Shown here: positions 34,996 through 44,888 of the stretch, one piece after another
Layout: each line of letters opens with the position of its first letter
Numbering within the stretch: the first letter of the stretch is position 1
DNA from: Onishia taeanensis
GTDB taxonomy: Bacteria > Pseudomonadota > Gammaproteobacteria > Pseudomonadales > Halomonadaceae
Direction of reading: 5' to 3'
Assembly: GCF_003268885.1 (NCBI RefSeq)
Contig: NZ_QLSX01000001.1
Coordinates: 372,001 to 436,000 of the forward strand
Length of the DNA: 64,000 nt
The notes under the pieces: generated by a model
The model's input: only the letters and a program-made list of their open reading frames with translations
Told to the model about the DNA's origin: nothing
Database searches by the model: none
Position numbers and translations under genes: made by a program

Positions 34996-37281
34996 TCAAC
35001 GCCCTGCCTGTTCACTGAAGTGGCGAATCGCTTCGCGGGCATCCAGTACCTGTATCAATCCCTCCAACAGGCTCTTGGCGCGACGTGGCCGACGACCCGC
35101 CTGCAGTCGCAACAGGTGCGCACGCACGTCCATGGCCCAATCATCTTCGGCATGCTCGAGATGCAGCGCCAAGGCGGCAATGCCCGTCGCCATGAACACC
35201 CTTAACTCGCTGTCGATGGCAAGCGGCCCATGCCCGGCGAGCTGCCGTGATGCCTGGCGAGCAAGTGTCGGCAGCTCATCGTTGTAAAGCTGCTTGAGCA
35301 ATGCCTCTCGGCCAGACTCGATCGACCACCAGGCTGGCGACAAGGCGTAACGACGGGTCAGCATCATGCCGCTATCACGCCCGCGCACCTCAGCGAACCA
35401 GGCACACAAGGCATCGCCGCTGGCTTCACCTGCCCCGTAACTGAGGACGTCAAGCCGGCTCAGCATGACCTTGGCCGCCTGGCCACGAGAGCGAATCAGC
35501 GCAGGTTCGATGGCCTGTGCCTCATCGGCAAGCCCGGCAAGGGGCAGACGCTCGCCGCGATACAGCACGCGGCTGTTGCCCTGTGCCTGGCTCAACCAAC
35601 CGCTGCTACGCGCTTGAAGCCAAGCTCTTGCCCGGGCATCGGGCAGCCGGGGCAGCAAATGAGCGCTCACTCCCAATGTCGTCTCGGCCCACTCCATGCG
35701 CGCGCATTGACCCGCCATCAGCCGGTGCTCGGGGAACGGCTGTACCGCCGGGCGCCCCTCGTCATCGACGGCCAGATGAGGTAACACCCAGTCCTCACCC
35801 TGAAGCGTCGATGACCGCGCCCACAAAAGCGTAGACACCGACGCTGGCACCCGCTCATGAAGGGGCGCCAGGCGCTCTGAATGCAGGCTCGGCGGCAGTG
35901 AGCTGATCGCCCAAGCATCGGCAAGGGTGGCGAAACCGGGCACCTGGGCATGCAGCATTTCCCAGATACTGCCAAGCGCCCTGCCCTGGCCAAGCAGCGC
36001 CGGTGCACCTCGACTGGCACTGGCATGAGAATCATCGGCCTGGGCGTCGGCGAAGGGTGAAGGGACGCCTGCCTCCAGCGCCTCTCGGATCAGCGCCTGC
36101 GCATCAGCCAGTCCCAGATCTTCGGGCACCCGCTGGCCGTGAGACACGAAGTGCAGGGTCAATCCATGGCGGATAAGAGTATCCAGAGCGCCGCCCAGTC
36201 TAGCGGCCTCGTCCTGCTTGGTGAGGATGGCATCCTCAAGGCGTCCGCCAACGGCGCGGGCAGACTGTAAGTAAGTGGTCACCACCTCATCGATCGTCTC
36301 GCCCTGGCTGGCGGCATTGAGCAGCAACACCAAGCGTACGGCACGACTGTCGCCGCGCAGGTGAGCGATCTGTTCAAGCAGCCGGCGATCACGCTGGCTC
36401 ATGCCCACGGTATCGACGATGACCAGGTGCTTGTCGACCAGTTGCGGCAAGAGACTTTCCAGGGGACGATCGGCTTCGAGCGCGTGCATCTCGATGCCCA
36501 TCAGGTCAGCGTAGATACGCAACTGGTCCTGGGCGCCGATGCGGTAGGCGTCGGTAGTGACCAGAACCGCCTGCTCAGGGCCGTGGCGCATCACATAGCG
36601 GGCGGCGAGCTTGGCCGTCGTGGTGGTCTTGCCGACACCGGTTGGACCCACCAGGGCAATCACCCCACCCTGGTCGAGCAGCGCCTCGGGCTCCGATGCG
36701 ACAGCAAGCCGGGCCACCAATTGACGTTGCAGCCACGCCCGCTGGTTCTCGAGGGAGGTGCCGGCAAGTTCCGAAGGCAGGGCCGCCAGTAACTCAGCGA
36801 CCAACTCATGACCGAAGCCCGATGCCAGCAAGCGGCGGCGCAGATCAGACGCGGGTCCGGGCCCGGCGCGGTCTTGCTGGCCGAGCATTTCGCGCATTTC
36901 CTGCATTTCACCCAGCAGTTGCTGGCTAAGGGCAGCGAAGTCCTGCGGCGTTGAGACACTCGCCGCAGGGCGAGTCGGGGGGGCCTCGACGGCTGGCTGT
37001 GCTCTCTGCGCCATCAGTCCGGAAGAGGCGCGATGAGCGGCTCGCCAGTCAAGACCGCCGTTACTTCCAGCGGTGGCCGCCGGTCGCGAGGCAGGCGGTG
37101 CCTCACGGGCAGCCGGTTCTGATGTCGCCATGGCGTCACCTGTATCGTCGGCCATCGCCAGGATCTCGACGCCGTCTTCGACCGGGCGATTAGCGAGGAT
37201 AAGTGCGTCATCACCCAGCAGCGCACGCACCTGGCGCATAGCCTCGCGGCTGTTCGCCCCCAGGAAGCGTTTCACGCTCAT
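34996..37281 (-). CDS. flhF: SRP-type GTPase FlhF with a long C-terminal extension
   Basis: FlhF is an SRP-like GTPase that sets the place and number of flagella. This one has 761 residues; relatives have about 370-500. The N-terminal B domain (MSVKRFLGANSREAMRQVRALLG) is followed by a disordered A/P-rich stretch and an N domain (about 145-205). The G domain has G1 VGPTGVGKTTTT (211-222), TTDAYRIGAQDQLRIYA, G3 IVDTVGMSQRDRR (288-300) and G4 TKQD (354-357). The NG fold ends near residue 408, and about 350 further residues have no family I recognise. It overlaps flhA by 4 bp. Confidence 0.92.
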   Translation of the reverse strand: MSVKRFLGANSREAMRQVRALLGDDALILANRPVEDGVEILAMADDTGDAMATSEPAAREAPPASRPAATAGSNGGLDWRAAHRASSGLMAQRAQPAVEAPPTRPAASVSTPQDFAALSQQLLGEMQEMREMLGQQDRAGPGPASDLRRRLLASGFGHELVAELLAALPSELAGTSLENQRAWLQRQLVARLAVASEPEALLDQGGVIALVGPTGVGKTTTTAKLAARYVMRHGPEQAVLVTTDAYRIGAQDQLRIYADLMGIEMHALEADRPLESLLPQLVDKHLVIVDTVGMSQRDRRLLEQIAHLRGDSRAVRLVLLLNAASQGETIDEVVTTYLQSARAVGGRLEDAILTKQDEAARLGGALDTLIRHGLTLHFVSHGQRVPEDLGLADAQALIREALEAGVPSPFADAQADDSHASASRGAPALLGQGRALGSIWEMLHAQVPGFATLADAWAISSLPPSLHSERLAPLHERVPASVSTLLWARSSTLQGEDWVLPHLAVDDEGRPAVQPFPEHRLMAGQCARMEWAETTLGVSAHLLPRLPDARARAWLQARSSGWLSQAQGNSRVLYRGERLPLAGLADEAQAIEPALIRSRGQAAKVMLSRLDVLSYGAGEASGDALCAWFAEVRGRDSGMMLTRRYALSPAWWSIESGREALLKQLYNDELPTLARQASRQLAGHGPLAIDSELRVFMATGIAALALHLEHAEDDWAMDVRAHLLRLQAGRRPRRAKSLLEGLIQVLDAREAIRHFSEQAGR

Positions 37282-39362
37282 CGATCACCTCCCACCATGC
37301 TGGTGATCCTGAGCGTGCGGTCGTCGGGTATTTCGGCCTGAGACATCACCACCAGGTGGCGCAGGCGCCGGCGCAGAAAGCGCGACAGCAGCGCACGCAG
37401 GCTGTGCTGGACCACCAACACCGGGGGCTCACCGCTCTGATCCTGACGCTCCAGTGCCTTGGAGGCTTGATCCATCAGGGTTTCGGCGAGTCCGGGTTCG
37501 AGCGCCCCACCACTGTTCATGGCCTGCATCAGCACCTGCTCAAGTTTGGCATCCAGGCCGATCACATGCAGATCGCCCTGGACCGGAAACCATTGCTGAG
37601 TGATCGCACGTCCCAGGGCGACCCGCACCATGGCCGTAAGATCGCTGACATCTACCTGGCCACCGCCATGTTCGGCCAGAGTATCGAGAATGGTGCGCAT
37701 ATCGCGAATCGACACATCTTCCTCGAGCAATTGCTGAAGCAGCCGCTGCAATTGTGTGAGGTTGACGATCTTCGGCACCACATCTTCGACCAGGGTCTTG
37801 TCTTCCTCGCCCAGCTTGTCGAGTAGCTGTTGAACCTCTTGTCGACCCAACATCTCGCCGGCATGCTGATGCAGCAAGTGGTTGAGATGCGTGGCGACGA
37901 CGGTGCCGGCATCGACCACGGTGTAACCGTATACCTGGGCGTGTTCGCGCTGCGCGGCCTCGATCCACACAGCGGGCAGCCCAAAGGCGGGATCCTCGGT
38001 CCGAGTGCCTTCGAGCTGACCCGAGACCTGGCCTGGGTCGATGGCCAGCCACTTGCCGGGATAGGCTTCGGCTTGACCGATCTCTACCCCCTTGAGGGTA
38101 ATCACATAGGTGTTGGCCCCCAGCTCGAGATTGTCGCGGATATGCACGACGGGCGGCAGGAAGCCCACCTCCTGAGCATATTTCTTGCGTACGCTCTTGA
38201 TGCGGCCTAGCAGCTCGCCCTGCTGGCGGTGGTCAACCAGAGGAATCAGCCGGTGTCCCACCTCGAGGCCCAGAGTGTCGACCAGCTGGACATCGTCCCA
38301 GCTTGCTTCAGGTGCTTCCTGAGCGGGGGGAGGCGCGGTTTTGACCGCTTCCTCGGTCACGCGGTTTTGTTCGTTGCGCTGCAGCCACCAGGCCAGGCTT
38401 CCGAGCAGCACGGTAAAAGTCAGGAACACCAGGTTGGGCATGCCCGGCACCAGCCCCAGCATCCCCATGACGCCAGCGGCCAGCCACAACACCTGAGGGT
38501 TGATGAATAGCTGACTGATCATCTGCTGGCCGACATCTTGATCGGTAGTGACCCTAGAGACGGTCACGCCAGCAGCGGTGGAGATCACCAGCGCAGGGAT
38601 CTGTGCGACCAAGCCGTCACCGATGGTCAGCAGAGTATAGGTCTTGGCGGCAGTGCCGAAGTCCAGGTCATGCTGCATCATGCCGATCAACAGCCCACCG
38701 ATGATGTTGACCACCATGATGACAAGCCCCGCCATGGCGTCACCACGCACGAACTTGCTGGCACCGTCCATGGAACCGTAGAAGTCGGCCTCCTGAGACA
38801 CATCGGAGCGACGTTGGCGGGCTTCGTCCTCACCAATCAGGCCGGCATTGAGGTCGGCATCGATCGCCATCTGCTTGCCGGGCATGGCGTCGAGCATGAA
38901 GCGAGCCCCCACTTCGGCGATACGCCCAGCGCCCTTGGTGATGACCATGAAGTTGATGATGACCAGGATCAGGAACACCACCAAGCCAACAGCGAAGTTG
39001 CCGCCGACCAAAAACTGACCAAACGCCTCGATGACCTTGCCTGCCGAGTCGCCGCCCTGGTGGCCTTCCATCAGCACCACACGCGTCGAGGCCACATTCA
39101 ATGACAGGCGCAACAGAGTGGTGAACAGCAGCACTGCCGGAAAGGCTGCAAAGTCGAGCGGCTTCTGGGTGAACATGCTGACCAATAGCACCATCACCGC
39201 CAAGGCGATGTTAAAGGTGAAAAACAGGTCCAGCGCGAAGGGAGGCAGCGGCAGGATCATCATCGACAGGATCATGATGATCAGCAACGGGCCTGCCAGC
39301 AGCTTCATCCGCATGTCACCCAACAGATCCATGCGGCCCAGATAGTTAGTCAGCGCTCTCAT
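37278..39362 (-). CDS. flhA: Flagellar export apparatus protein FlhA
   Basis: FlhA is the large export-gate component of the flagellar type III secretion system. The 694-residue protein has eight hydrophobic segments in its first half (for example LLIIMILSMMILPLPPFALD), with the conserved FHIPEP loop GAGRIAEVGARFMLDAMPGKQMAIDAD in between, here named by its core RFMLDAMPGKQMAID. The cytoplasmic C domain (about 350-694) includes LVDHRQQGELLGRIKSVRKK. It lies downstream of flhB and overlaps flhF by 4 bp. Confidence 0.97.
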   Translation of the reverse strand: MRALTNYLGRMDLLGDMRMKLLAGPLLIIMILSMMILPLPPFALDLFFTFNIALAVMVLLVSMFTQKPLDFAAFPAVLLFTTLLRLSLNVASTRVVLMEGHQGGDSAGKVIEAFGQFLVGGNFAVGLVVFLILVIINFMVITKGAGRIAEVGARFMLDAMPGKQMAIDADLNAGLIGEDEARQRRSDVSQEADFYGSMDGASKFVRGDAMAGLVIMVVNIIGGLLIGMMQHDLDFGTAAKTYTLLTIGDGLVAQIPALVISTAAGVTVSRVTTDQDVGQQMISQLFINPQVLWLAAGVMGMLGLVPGMPNLVFLTFTVLLGSLAWWLQRNEQNRVTEEAVKTAPPPAQEAPEASWDDVQLVDTLGLEVGHRLIPLVDHRQQGELLGRIKSVRKKYAQEVGFLPPVVHIRDNLELGANTYVITLKGVEIGQAEAYPGKWLAIDPGQVSGQLEGTRTEDPAFGLPAVWIEAAQREHAQVYGYTVVDAGTVVATHLNHLLHQHAGEMLGRQEVQQLLDKLGEEDKTLVEDVVPKIVNLTQLQRLLQQLLEEDVSIRDMRTILDTLAEHGGGQVDVSDLTAMVRVALGRAITQQWFPVQGDLHVIGLDAKLEQVLMQAMNSGGALEPGLAETLMDQASKALERQDQSGEPPVLVVQHSLRALLSRFLRRRLRHLVVMSQAEIPDDRTLRITSMVGGDR

Positions 39363-39400
39363 CGAGGCTCCTTGGTGATTTCATCGCTCGGGGCGTCAGG

Positions 39401-40537
39401 CTAGGACCCATCATCCAACTCGCTGGGGACCGGCAGATCATGAGGTGTCTCTGGTATCTCACCGCCATCCACGCGCACGCTCTTGAGGCGCATAGACCAG
39501 GCCAGGACCTCGGCCACGGCCGTATAAAGCGCCATGGGCACCTCTCCATCGAGATCGACATGGCCATGCAGGGCTCGCGCCAGCGGTGGGGCTTCGAGCA
39601 TCGGGACACCATGTTCTTCACCCAGCTCACGAATCCGTTTGGCCACCTCATCGGCGCCCTTGGCCACCACCCGCGGCGCAGCCATCTTGCTCTGGTCGTA
39701 GCTAAGTGCCACGGCGTAGTGTGTCGGGTTGGTCACGATAACGTCGGCTTCTGGCACCTTGCTCATCATGCGGTTGCGAGCCATGGCCTGTTGCTGAGAG
39801 CGAATGCGCCCTTTGACTTGAGGGTCACCCTCGGACTCCTTGTGCTCCCGCTTGACCTCGTCCTTACTCATGCGCAACTTCTTGGCATGACTCCAGAGCT
39901 GGAAAGGGACGTCGATGAGAACCGGCACAATCAAGGTCAGTATCATCAAGCCACAGGCCGTCGCAGCAAGGCTCATGGCATTGGCCAGGGCTTGCTTGAC
40001 GGGCTGATTCATTAGCGACATGAACTCGCCAAGATGAGTCACCAGAAACCAGGCCCCCACCCCTCCTACCAGGACCGCCTTGGCGATTGCCTTGGCCAGT
40101 TCCGCCAGTGCTTGAGTCGAGAAAAGCCGCTTCAGCCCCTTGAGGGGGTTCATCTTGGAGAGCTGAGGCTGCAGCGACTTGGCTGATATCAGCCATCCAC
40201 CCAGCAAGGCCGGCGCGACCAGAGCCACGCACACCAGTAAGAAGAATAACGGCATCAGCGTGAACAAGGCGTTTTGCCCAAGCGTCCAGGCATGGGTGAG
40301 CATGGGCATCACTTCGAACGCCTGTCGACGCTCGAACAGAAACGACTGCTCCATAACCGTGCCAAGCTCGTTGTACAAGGTGTTGCCCATCGACCACAAA
40401 CCAATGACACCGGCCAACAGGAGCAAGAAGGTCGCCAGTTCGCGCGAACGAGCTACCTGACCGTCTTCACGCGCCTTCTGTTCTCGTCGTGGTGTGGCAT
40501 CTTCTGTCTTTTCGTCATCACTGCTTTCATCGGCCAT
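39401..40537 (-). CDS. flhB: Flagellar export switch protein FlhB
   Basis: FlhB changes export specificity from rod/hook to filament proteins. The 378-residue product starts with the basic/acidic N terminus KTEDATPRREQKAREDGQ, has four membrane helices, and a cytoplasmic domain with the self-cleaving VTNPTHYAVALSYD motif (NPTH present). It starts a flhB-flhA-flhF-orf201-flhE run about 230 bp after cheZ. I could not read a FliA-type promoter in that space, so FlhDC control or read-through from cheZ is more likely. Confidence 0.97.
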   Translation of the reverse strand: MADESSDDEKTEDATPRREQKAREDGQVARSRELATFLLLLAGVIGLWSMGNTLYNELGTVMEQSFLFERRQAFEVMPMLTHAWTLGQNALFTLMPLFFLLVCVALVAPALLGGWLISAKSLQPQLSKMNPLKGLKRLFSTQALAELAKAIAKAVLVGGVGAWFLVTHLGEFMSLMNQPVKQALANAMSLAATACGLMILTLIVPVLIDVPFQLWSHAKKLRMSKDEVKREHKESEGDPQVKGRIRSQQQAMARNRMMSKVPEADVIVTNPTHYAVALSYDQSKMAAPRVVAKGADEVAKRIRELGEEHGVPMLEAPPLARALHGHVDLDGEVPMALYTAVAEVLAWSMRLKSVRVDGGEIPETPHDLPVPSELDDGS

Positions 40538-40728
40538 AAGCCATAACCAGCGGGCACTTCCAGAGAGGGCAATTCGATGCTGATCATTGTCGAGAAAGCG
40601 AGGAAGGGGCGATGCGTCAAATAGCGCGACGTATTAGGCCTTATTCGGGCGCATGCGCCGTATCAGCAAGCCGGGGGAAGCTTAAGCGGTAGGAAAGAAA
40701 ATAGACAAACACAGCACGGGAGGCATGA

Positions 40729-40762
40729 AGCTCCGCCGAACATGACGATGTCCGGCGGGGCT
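40729..40762 (-). terminator. Hairpin after cheZ
   Basis: AGC(T)CCGCCG...ACAT and its near-complement form a long hairpin with a GACG loop about 7 bp after the cheZ stop. The following minus-strand sequence has only a weak, distant T-rich stretch, so termination may be partial. Confidence 0.5.
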
Positions 40763-40768
40763 CAAGGT

Positions 40769-41455
40769 TTAGAAACCCAGTTCATCCAGGAGGTCATCGA
40801 CCTGGTCCTGACTACTCACTACATCCGGCGCCTCTGACTTGACTTGAGGGCCATTCAGCAGTGAGGCCTCACGCTTGGCGTCGGCCTCCCACTGCCCTTC
40901 GGCGCGACGCTTCATCTCGTCGCGACCCTGTTCGGCGGGCACGCTGTCGAGCAGCACCTGTACCAGCTGATGCTCGATCTCACGGATGACATCCATCATC
41001 TTCTTGATCACTTGGCCCGTCAGATCCTGAAAGTCCTGGGCCATCATGATTTCCATCAACTCCTTCTGCGTCCCTTGAGTCTTCTCGGGCACCTCCGCTA
41101 GATAGCTGCGCGTATCAATGACCAGCTCGCGAGCTTCATCCAGTTCTTTCGGTGCGTCGAACCACTCAGCCCAGCGCTTGTCGAGCGACGAGGCGCGGGA
41201 CTCGAGATCATCCTGCAGCGGCTGAGCCCGATCGATGGCATTGAGTGCTCGGTCCGCCGCCTGTTCGGTCATCGAGGCCACGTAGTTCAGACGATCCCTC
41301 GCATCAGGAATCGCCTCGGCCGCCTTCTCGATTTCCTGGTCAAGCCCGAGCTCGCGCATGTTCTCACGCAGCATGCGCGTCAGCTGCCCAATGCGCTTCA
41401 CCAGGTCTTCGCTGCCACCGCCGGGGGTAGACGCCTGTTGAGCATTTTCGCTCAT
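40769..41455 (-). CDS. cheZ: CheY-phosphate phosphatase CheZ
   Basis: CheZ dephosphorylates CheY-P. The 228-residue, largely helical protein has the long four-helix-bundle part with the catalytic segment [20 protein letters not shown], in which the D and Q of QDFQDLTGQ are the active-site residues, and the C-terminal CheY-binding peptide [10 protein letters not shown]. The ATG at 41455 has AGGAG at the right distance; the frame is open 8 codons upstream. It follows cheY. Confidence 0.95.
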   Translation of the reverse strand: MSENAQQASTPGGGSEDLVKRIGQLTRMLRENMRELGLDQEIEKAAEAIPDARDRLNYVASMTEQAADRALNAIDRAQPLQDDLESRASSLDKRWAEWFDAPKELDEARELVIDTRSYLAEVPEKTQGTQKELMEIMMAQDFQDLTGQVIKKMMDVIREIEHQLVQVLLDSVPAEQGRDEMKRRAEGQWEADAKREASLLNGPQVKSEAPDVVSSQDQVDDLLDELGF

Positions 41456-41493
41456 GATCGTTTCTCCTGCCGAGGGCAAGCCCCTCGTCGTGA

Positions 41494-41883
41494 TTACATG
41501 CCGAGCTTTTCGAAGATCTTGTTCAGCTTCTCATCGAGCGTCGCGGCGGTGAACGGCTTGACCACATAGCCATTGGCGCCTGCTTGAGCGGCGGCAATGA
41601 TGTTTTCCTTCTTGGCTTCAGCGGTCACCATTAGCACCGGCAACTCTTTCAGGCTATCGTCGCTACGGATCTGCTTGAGCATCTCCAGACCATCGAGGTT
41701 GGGCATGTTCCAATCCGATACCACAAATTCAAAGCCGCCCTGCTTGAGCTTGTTCAGACCGTCCTGACCATCCTCGGCCTCTTCCACATTCGTGAACCCC
41801 AGCTCCTTGAGCAGGCTGCGCACGATACGCCGCATGGTGGGAAAATCATCCACCACCAGAATTTTCATATCCTTATTGGCCAT
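41494..41883 (-). CDS. cheY: Chemotaxis response regulator CheY
   Basis: CheY carries the signal from CheA to the flagellar motor. The 129-residue receiver domain shows the acidic pair in [18 protein letters not shown], the phosphorylated aspartate in [13 protein letters not shown], the threonine in [13 protein letters not shown] and the lysine in [10 protein letters not shown]. Apart from a few substitutions it follows E. coli CheY. The ATG at 41883 has AGAGG. The order cheY-cheZ is as in enterics. Confidence 0.97.
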   Translation of the reverse strand: MANKDMKILVVDDFPTMRRIVRSLLKELGFTNVEEAEDGQDGLNKLKQGGFEFVVSDWNMPNLDGLEMLKQIRSDDSLKELPVLMVTAEAKKENIIAAAQAGANGYVVKPFTAATLDEKLNKIFEKLGM

Positions 41884-41940
41884 TTCAACCTCTTGCGTCA
41901 TGTCGTCGTTATCAAGACCGGCGAAGGTGCCGGCCCGTTA

Positions 41941-43644
41941 TCAGAATTCTTCCCAGTCGTCTTCCGTCGTGGCCTTGTCACGGGTTGCCGGCACCTGGTG
42001 CGCGGCCGCCGAGCGAGTCAGCCCAGAGCGACGTTCTTCCGTACGACCAGGCGGTAGGGAGGCACTCTCAGCGGGCAATGCCTGAGGGACGCCGCCCGCC
42101 AGGCGGAAGACCGCCACCGCCTGCTCGAGACGGCTGGCCTGCTCCTCGAGAGAGGTCGCCGCCGCCGCCTGCTGCACCAGCGACGCATTCTGCTGCGTCA
42201 CCTGATCCATCTGGCCAACCGCTTGTGTGACCTGCTCGATGCCATCGCTCTGTTCCTGCGAAGCAGCCGAGATTTCATCCATGATGTCGGTCACACGCTT
42301 AACGGCATCCACCACCTCTTGCATGGTTTGCCCTGCCTGCTCGACCAGGGTGGAGCCTTGTTTGACCTGGCCCACGGAGTCATCAATCAGGGTCTTGATT
42401 TCCTTGGCTGCCGAAGCGCTACGTCCCGCCAAATTGCGAACTTCCCCCGCCACCACGGCAAAGCCTCGACCCTGCTCACCAGCCCTTGCGGCCTCGACCG
42501 AGGCATTAAGCGCCAGGATATTGGTCTGGAAGGCAATCGAATCGATGACGCCAGTGATATCGGCAATTTTCTGAGAGCTTTGCGAAATACCATGCATGGT
42601 GGTAATTACGCGATCAACCACCTCGCCCCCCTTACCCGCCGTGCTCGACGCTTCGAGCGCAAGACCGCTGGCCTGACGCGCGTTGTCGGCATTCTGCTTA
42701 ACAGTGGTGGTCAGCTCTTCCATGCTGGAAGCGGTCTGCTGAAGCGAAGCCGCCTGTTCTTCGGTGCGCGATGACAGGTCGGCGTTGCCGCTGGCGATCT
42801 CGCGCGTACCCACATGAATCGAGCTGCTGCTCTCACGGACCGTACCCACCGTCTTGGAAGGCCCCTGCTGCATATCGCGCATGGCGGCGAACAGCTTACC
42901 AATCTCGTTTCGGGTGGTGGCGCGGATGTCTTCGGTGAGATCCGCCTTGGCGATACGCTCAAGAGTGACCACCGCAGAGTTCAGCGGCTGGATGACGATG
43001 CTGCGCAGTGCCACATAGATCAGCACGAGAATAGCGGCCGTAATCAGCAAGGCAGCAAGACCGATACGCTCATATAGCGTCGTGCTGTGCTCATAGTCTG
43101 CCATCAGATTATCGCCACGCTCACCGGCATAGCGCACGAAGTCCGTTATCCCTTTATCGGCGGCTTCGTTTAGGCCGGTCAAGCGCTCCTGCAGGCTCCG
43201 GTACCGGTCGAGATCACCTGCCAGCAAGGCCTCAGACTGTTGGCGCACAGCACCCAAGTAGTTGCCAAAGTCCTCACTGATGCGCTCGGTAAGTGCCTTG
43301 CCTCGAGACTTGCTGGGGACAGCAGAGAAATTATCGAAACGGTCTTCGGCACGATCGATCTGATCGCCGATTTGCGCGAGTCTCTGATCTTGGTTCTCTC
43401 TGTCTTGCACCAGCTTCGCATACGCGACCGCGATATCGACTCGCGCACCGCTCAACAAGGCATCTGCACGGTTGATTTCGTTGAGCTGCGAGACATTGAT
43501 GCGATCCATGGTCACCAGGGTCTCGTTTGCCATTCTGGCGACCCTTCCTCCAAGGCTCGAGACCAGAAGAATGAGCAAGGCAAACAACACCAGAACGGAC
43601 GCCATCGCGTTTTTGATACTGATATTGCGAAAGAAGGACATCAT
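41941..43644 (-). CDS. Methyl-accepting chemotaxis protein (Tar/Tsr type)
   Basis: A 567-residue transducer. TM1 (about 12-32, [17 protein letters not shown]), a periplasmic four-helix domain of about 160 residues, TM2 (about 195-215), HAMP, and a signalling domain with the hairpin tip [28 protein letters not shown]. Gln/Glu methylation regions flank it ([23 protein letters not shown]). The C terminus DDWEEF carries a CheR/CheB-docking pentapeptide of the WxxF class. The ligand is unknown. It lies between cheB and cheY; ATG at 43644 or the adjacent 43641. Confidence 0.93.
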   Translation of the reverse strand: MMSFFRNISIKNAMASVLVLFALLILLVSSLGGRVARMANETLVTMDRINVSQLNEINRADALLSGARVDIAVAYAKLVQDRENQDQRLAQIGDQIDRAEDRFDNFSAVPSKSRGKALTERISEDFGNYLGAVRQQSEALLAGDLDRYRSLQERLTGLNEAADKGITDFVRYAGERGDNLMADYEHSTTLYERIGLAALLITAAILVLIYVALRSIVIQPLNSAVVTLERIAKADLTEDIRATTRNEIGKLFAAMRDMQQGPSKTVGTVRESSSSIHVGTREIASGNADLSSRTEEQAASLQQTASSMEELTTTVKQNADNARQASGLALEASSTAGKGGEVVDRVITTMHGISQSSQKIADITGVIDSIAFQTNILALNASVEAARAGEQGRGFAVVAGEVRNLAGRSASAAKEIKTLIDDSVGQVKQGSTLVEQAGQTMQEVVDAVKRVTDIMDEISAASQEQSDGIEQVTQAVGQMDQVTQQNASLVQQAAAATSLEEQASRLEQAVAVFRLAGGVPQALPAESASLPPGRTEERRSGLTRSAAAHQVPATRDKATTEDDWEEF

Positions 43645-43686
43645 GCCGTCAATTCCTGTGTAGGTGTTTGGGGCTTGCTGTGCGAA

Positions 43687-44748
43687 TCAAACACGCTGCG
43701 CACGGCCTGCTGCTGCCACCAGTTTCAGCAAACGTGGGGCGATAGCATCGAGAGGCAGCACTTCGTCGGCGGCCCCCAAGGCGATGGCTTCACGCGGCAT
43801 ACCGAATACAACGCAACTGTCCTCGTCCTGAGCCACTGTTGCGGAGCCGGCATTGCGCATGGTCAATAAACCAGCAGCACCATCCTTACCCATGCCAGTC
43901 AGCAGCACGCCTATGGCATTACGTCCGGCCTGCTGAGCTGCGGATTCGAAGAGCACATCTACCGACGGGCGGTGACGATTGACCGGAGGACCGCTATCGA
44001 GACGCACCACATAGTTGGCACCGCTCCGCGCTAACTTGAGGTGCTGATCGCCCGGAGCTATATAGGCATGGCCCGGCAAAACGCGCTCCCCGTCATGGGC
44101 TTCCTTGACGCGAATCTGGCAAAGCTTGTCTAAACGCTCGGCAAAAGATCGAGTGAAGCCGCCCGGCATGTGCTGGGTAATCAGGATCGCAGGGGCATTG
44201 GAAGGCAAAGGCTCAAGCACATTGCGAATGGCTTCGGTGCCGCCCGTTGAAGCCCCAATGATCAACAGCTTCTCACTCGACACCAATGGTGCCTTGAGCG
44301 TCTGCGGAGCCGGACGGTCCTTTTGGCGCACTTGCCGAGGACGAGAACGCGCCGCGGCACGAATTTTTTCGGCGATCAACTCGCCATAGTCCATCATGCC
44401 GCTGCGAATGCCCATGGAGGGTTTGGCCAGAAAGTCCAGCGCGCCAAGCTCAAGAGCACGCAAGGTCACTTCTGACCCCGCCTGAGTCAGCGACGAGACC
44501 ATCAGCACCGGCATGGGGCGCAGGCGCATCAGGCGCTCGAGAAAGTCCAGGCCGTCCATGCGTGGCATTTCCACGTCCAGGGTCAGTACATCTGGGTTGT
44601 GCTGCTTGATCAGATCTCGTGCCACTAACGGATCTGGTGCTACAGCCACCACTTCCATGTCAGGCTGGCTATTGATGATTTCGCTGAGCAGGTCGCGTAT
44701 CAACGCCGAATCATCGACGCAAAGCACCTTGATCCTGGCTGAGCTCAA
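43687..44748 (-). CDS. cheB: Chemotaxis protein-glutamate methylesterase/deamidase CheB
   Basis: CheB removes methyl groups from MCPs and deamidates glutamines. The 353-residue protein has a receiver domain ([13 protein letters not shown], phosphorylated Asp in [16 protein letters not shown]), a linker, and the esterase domain with the Ser-His-Asp triad in [22 protein letters not shown] and [12 protein letters not shown]. The start is TTG at 44748 with AAAGGAG seven bases upstream; no ATG is available near it. A FliA-type promoter lies 66-92 bp upstream. Confidence 0.95.
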   Translation of the reverse strand: MSSARIKVLCVDDSALIRDLLSEIINSQPDMEVVAVAPDPLVARDLIKQHNPDVLTLDVEMPRMDGLDFLERLMRLRPMPVLMVSSLTQAGSEVTLRALELGALDFLAKPSMGIRSGMMDYGELIAEKIRAAARSRPRQVRQKDRPAPQTLKAPLVSSEKLLIIGASTGGTEAIRNVLEPLPSNAPAILITQHMPGGFTRSFAERLDKLCQIRVKEAHDGERVLPGHAYIAPGDQHLKLARSGANYVVRLDSGPPVNRHRPSVDVLFESAAQQAGRNAIGVLLTGMGKDGAAGLLTMRNAGSATVAQDEDSCVVFGMPREAIALGAADEVLPLDAIAPRLLKLVAAAGRAQRV

Positions 44749-44813
44749 GGCAAATCTCCTTTATTAAGTGCCGGCTGCCGCGACGAACGCGTCACTAGCC
44801 GGCATCTTTCATG

Positions 44814-44840
44814 TTATCGGCTGCCGTGAAGCCAGCTTTA
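44814..44840 (-). promoter_or_regulatory. Sigma-28 (FliA) promoter upstream of cheB
   Basis: Minus strand: TAAA, 15 nt, GCCGATAA, an exact match to the enteric FliA consensus core. The -10 element ends 66 bp before the cheB start. It would allow cheB, the MCP, cheY and cheZ to be transcribed apart from the upstream genes. Confidence 0.8.
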
Positions 44841-44888
44841 GCAGCCCAATGCACCGGCAGACCACATCAGCTCACAACAGCCAGTGCA

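Noticed and set aside
40538-40728. FliA-type promoter before flhB
   Set aside because: The best candidate reads only loosely like GCCGATAA (GCCCGAATAA) and has no TAAA or TCAA at the right distance.
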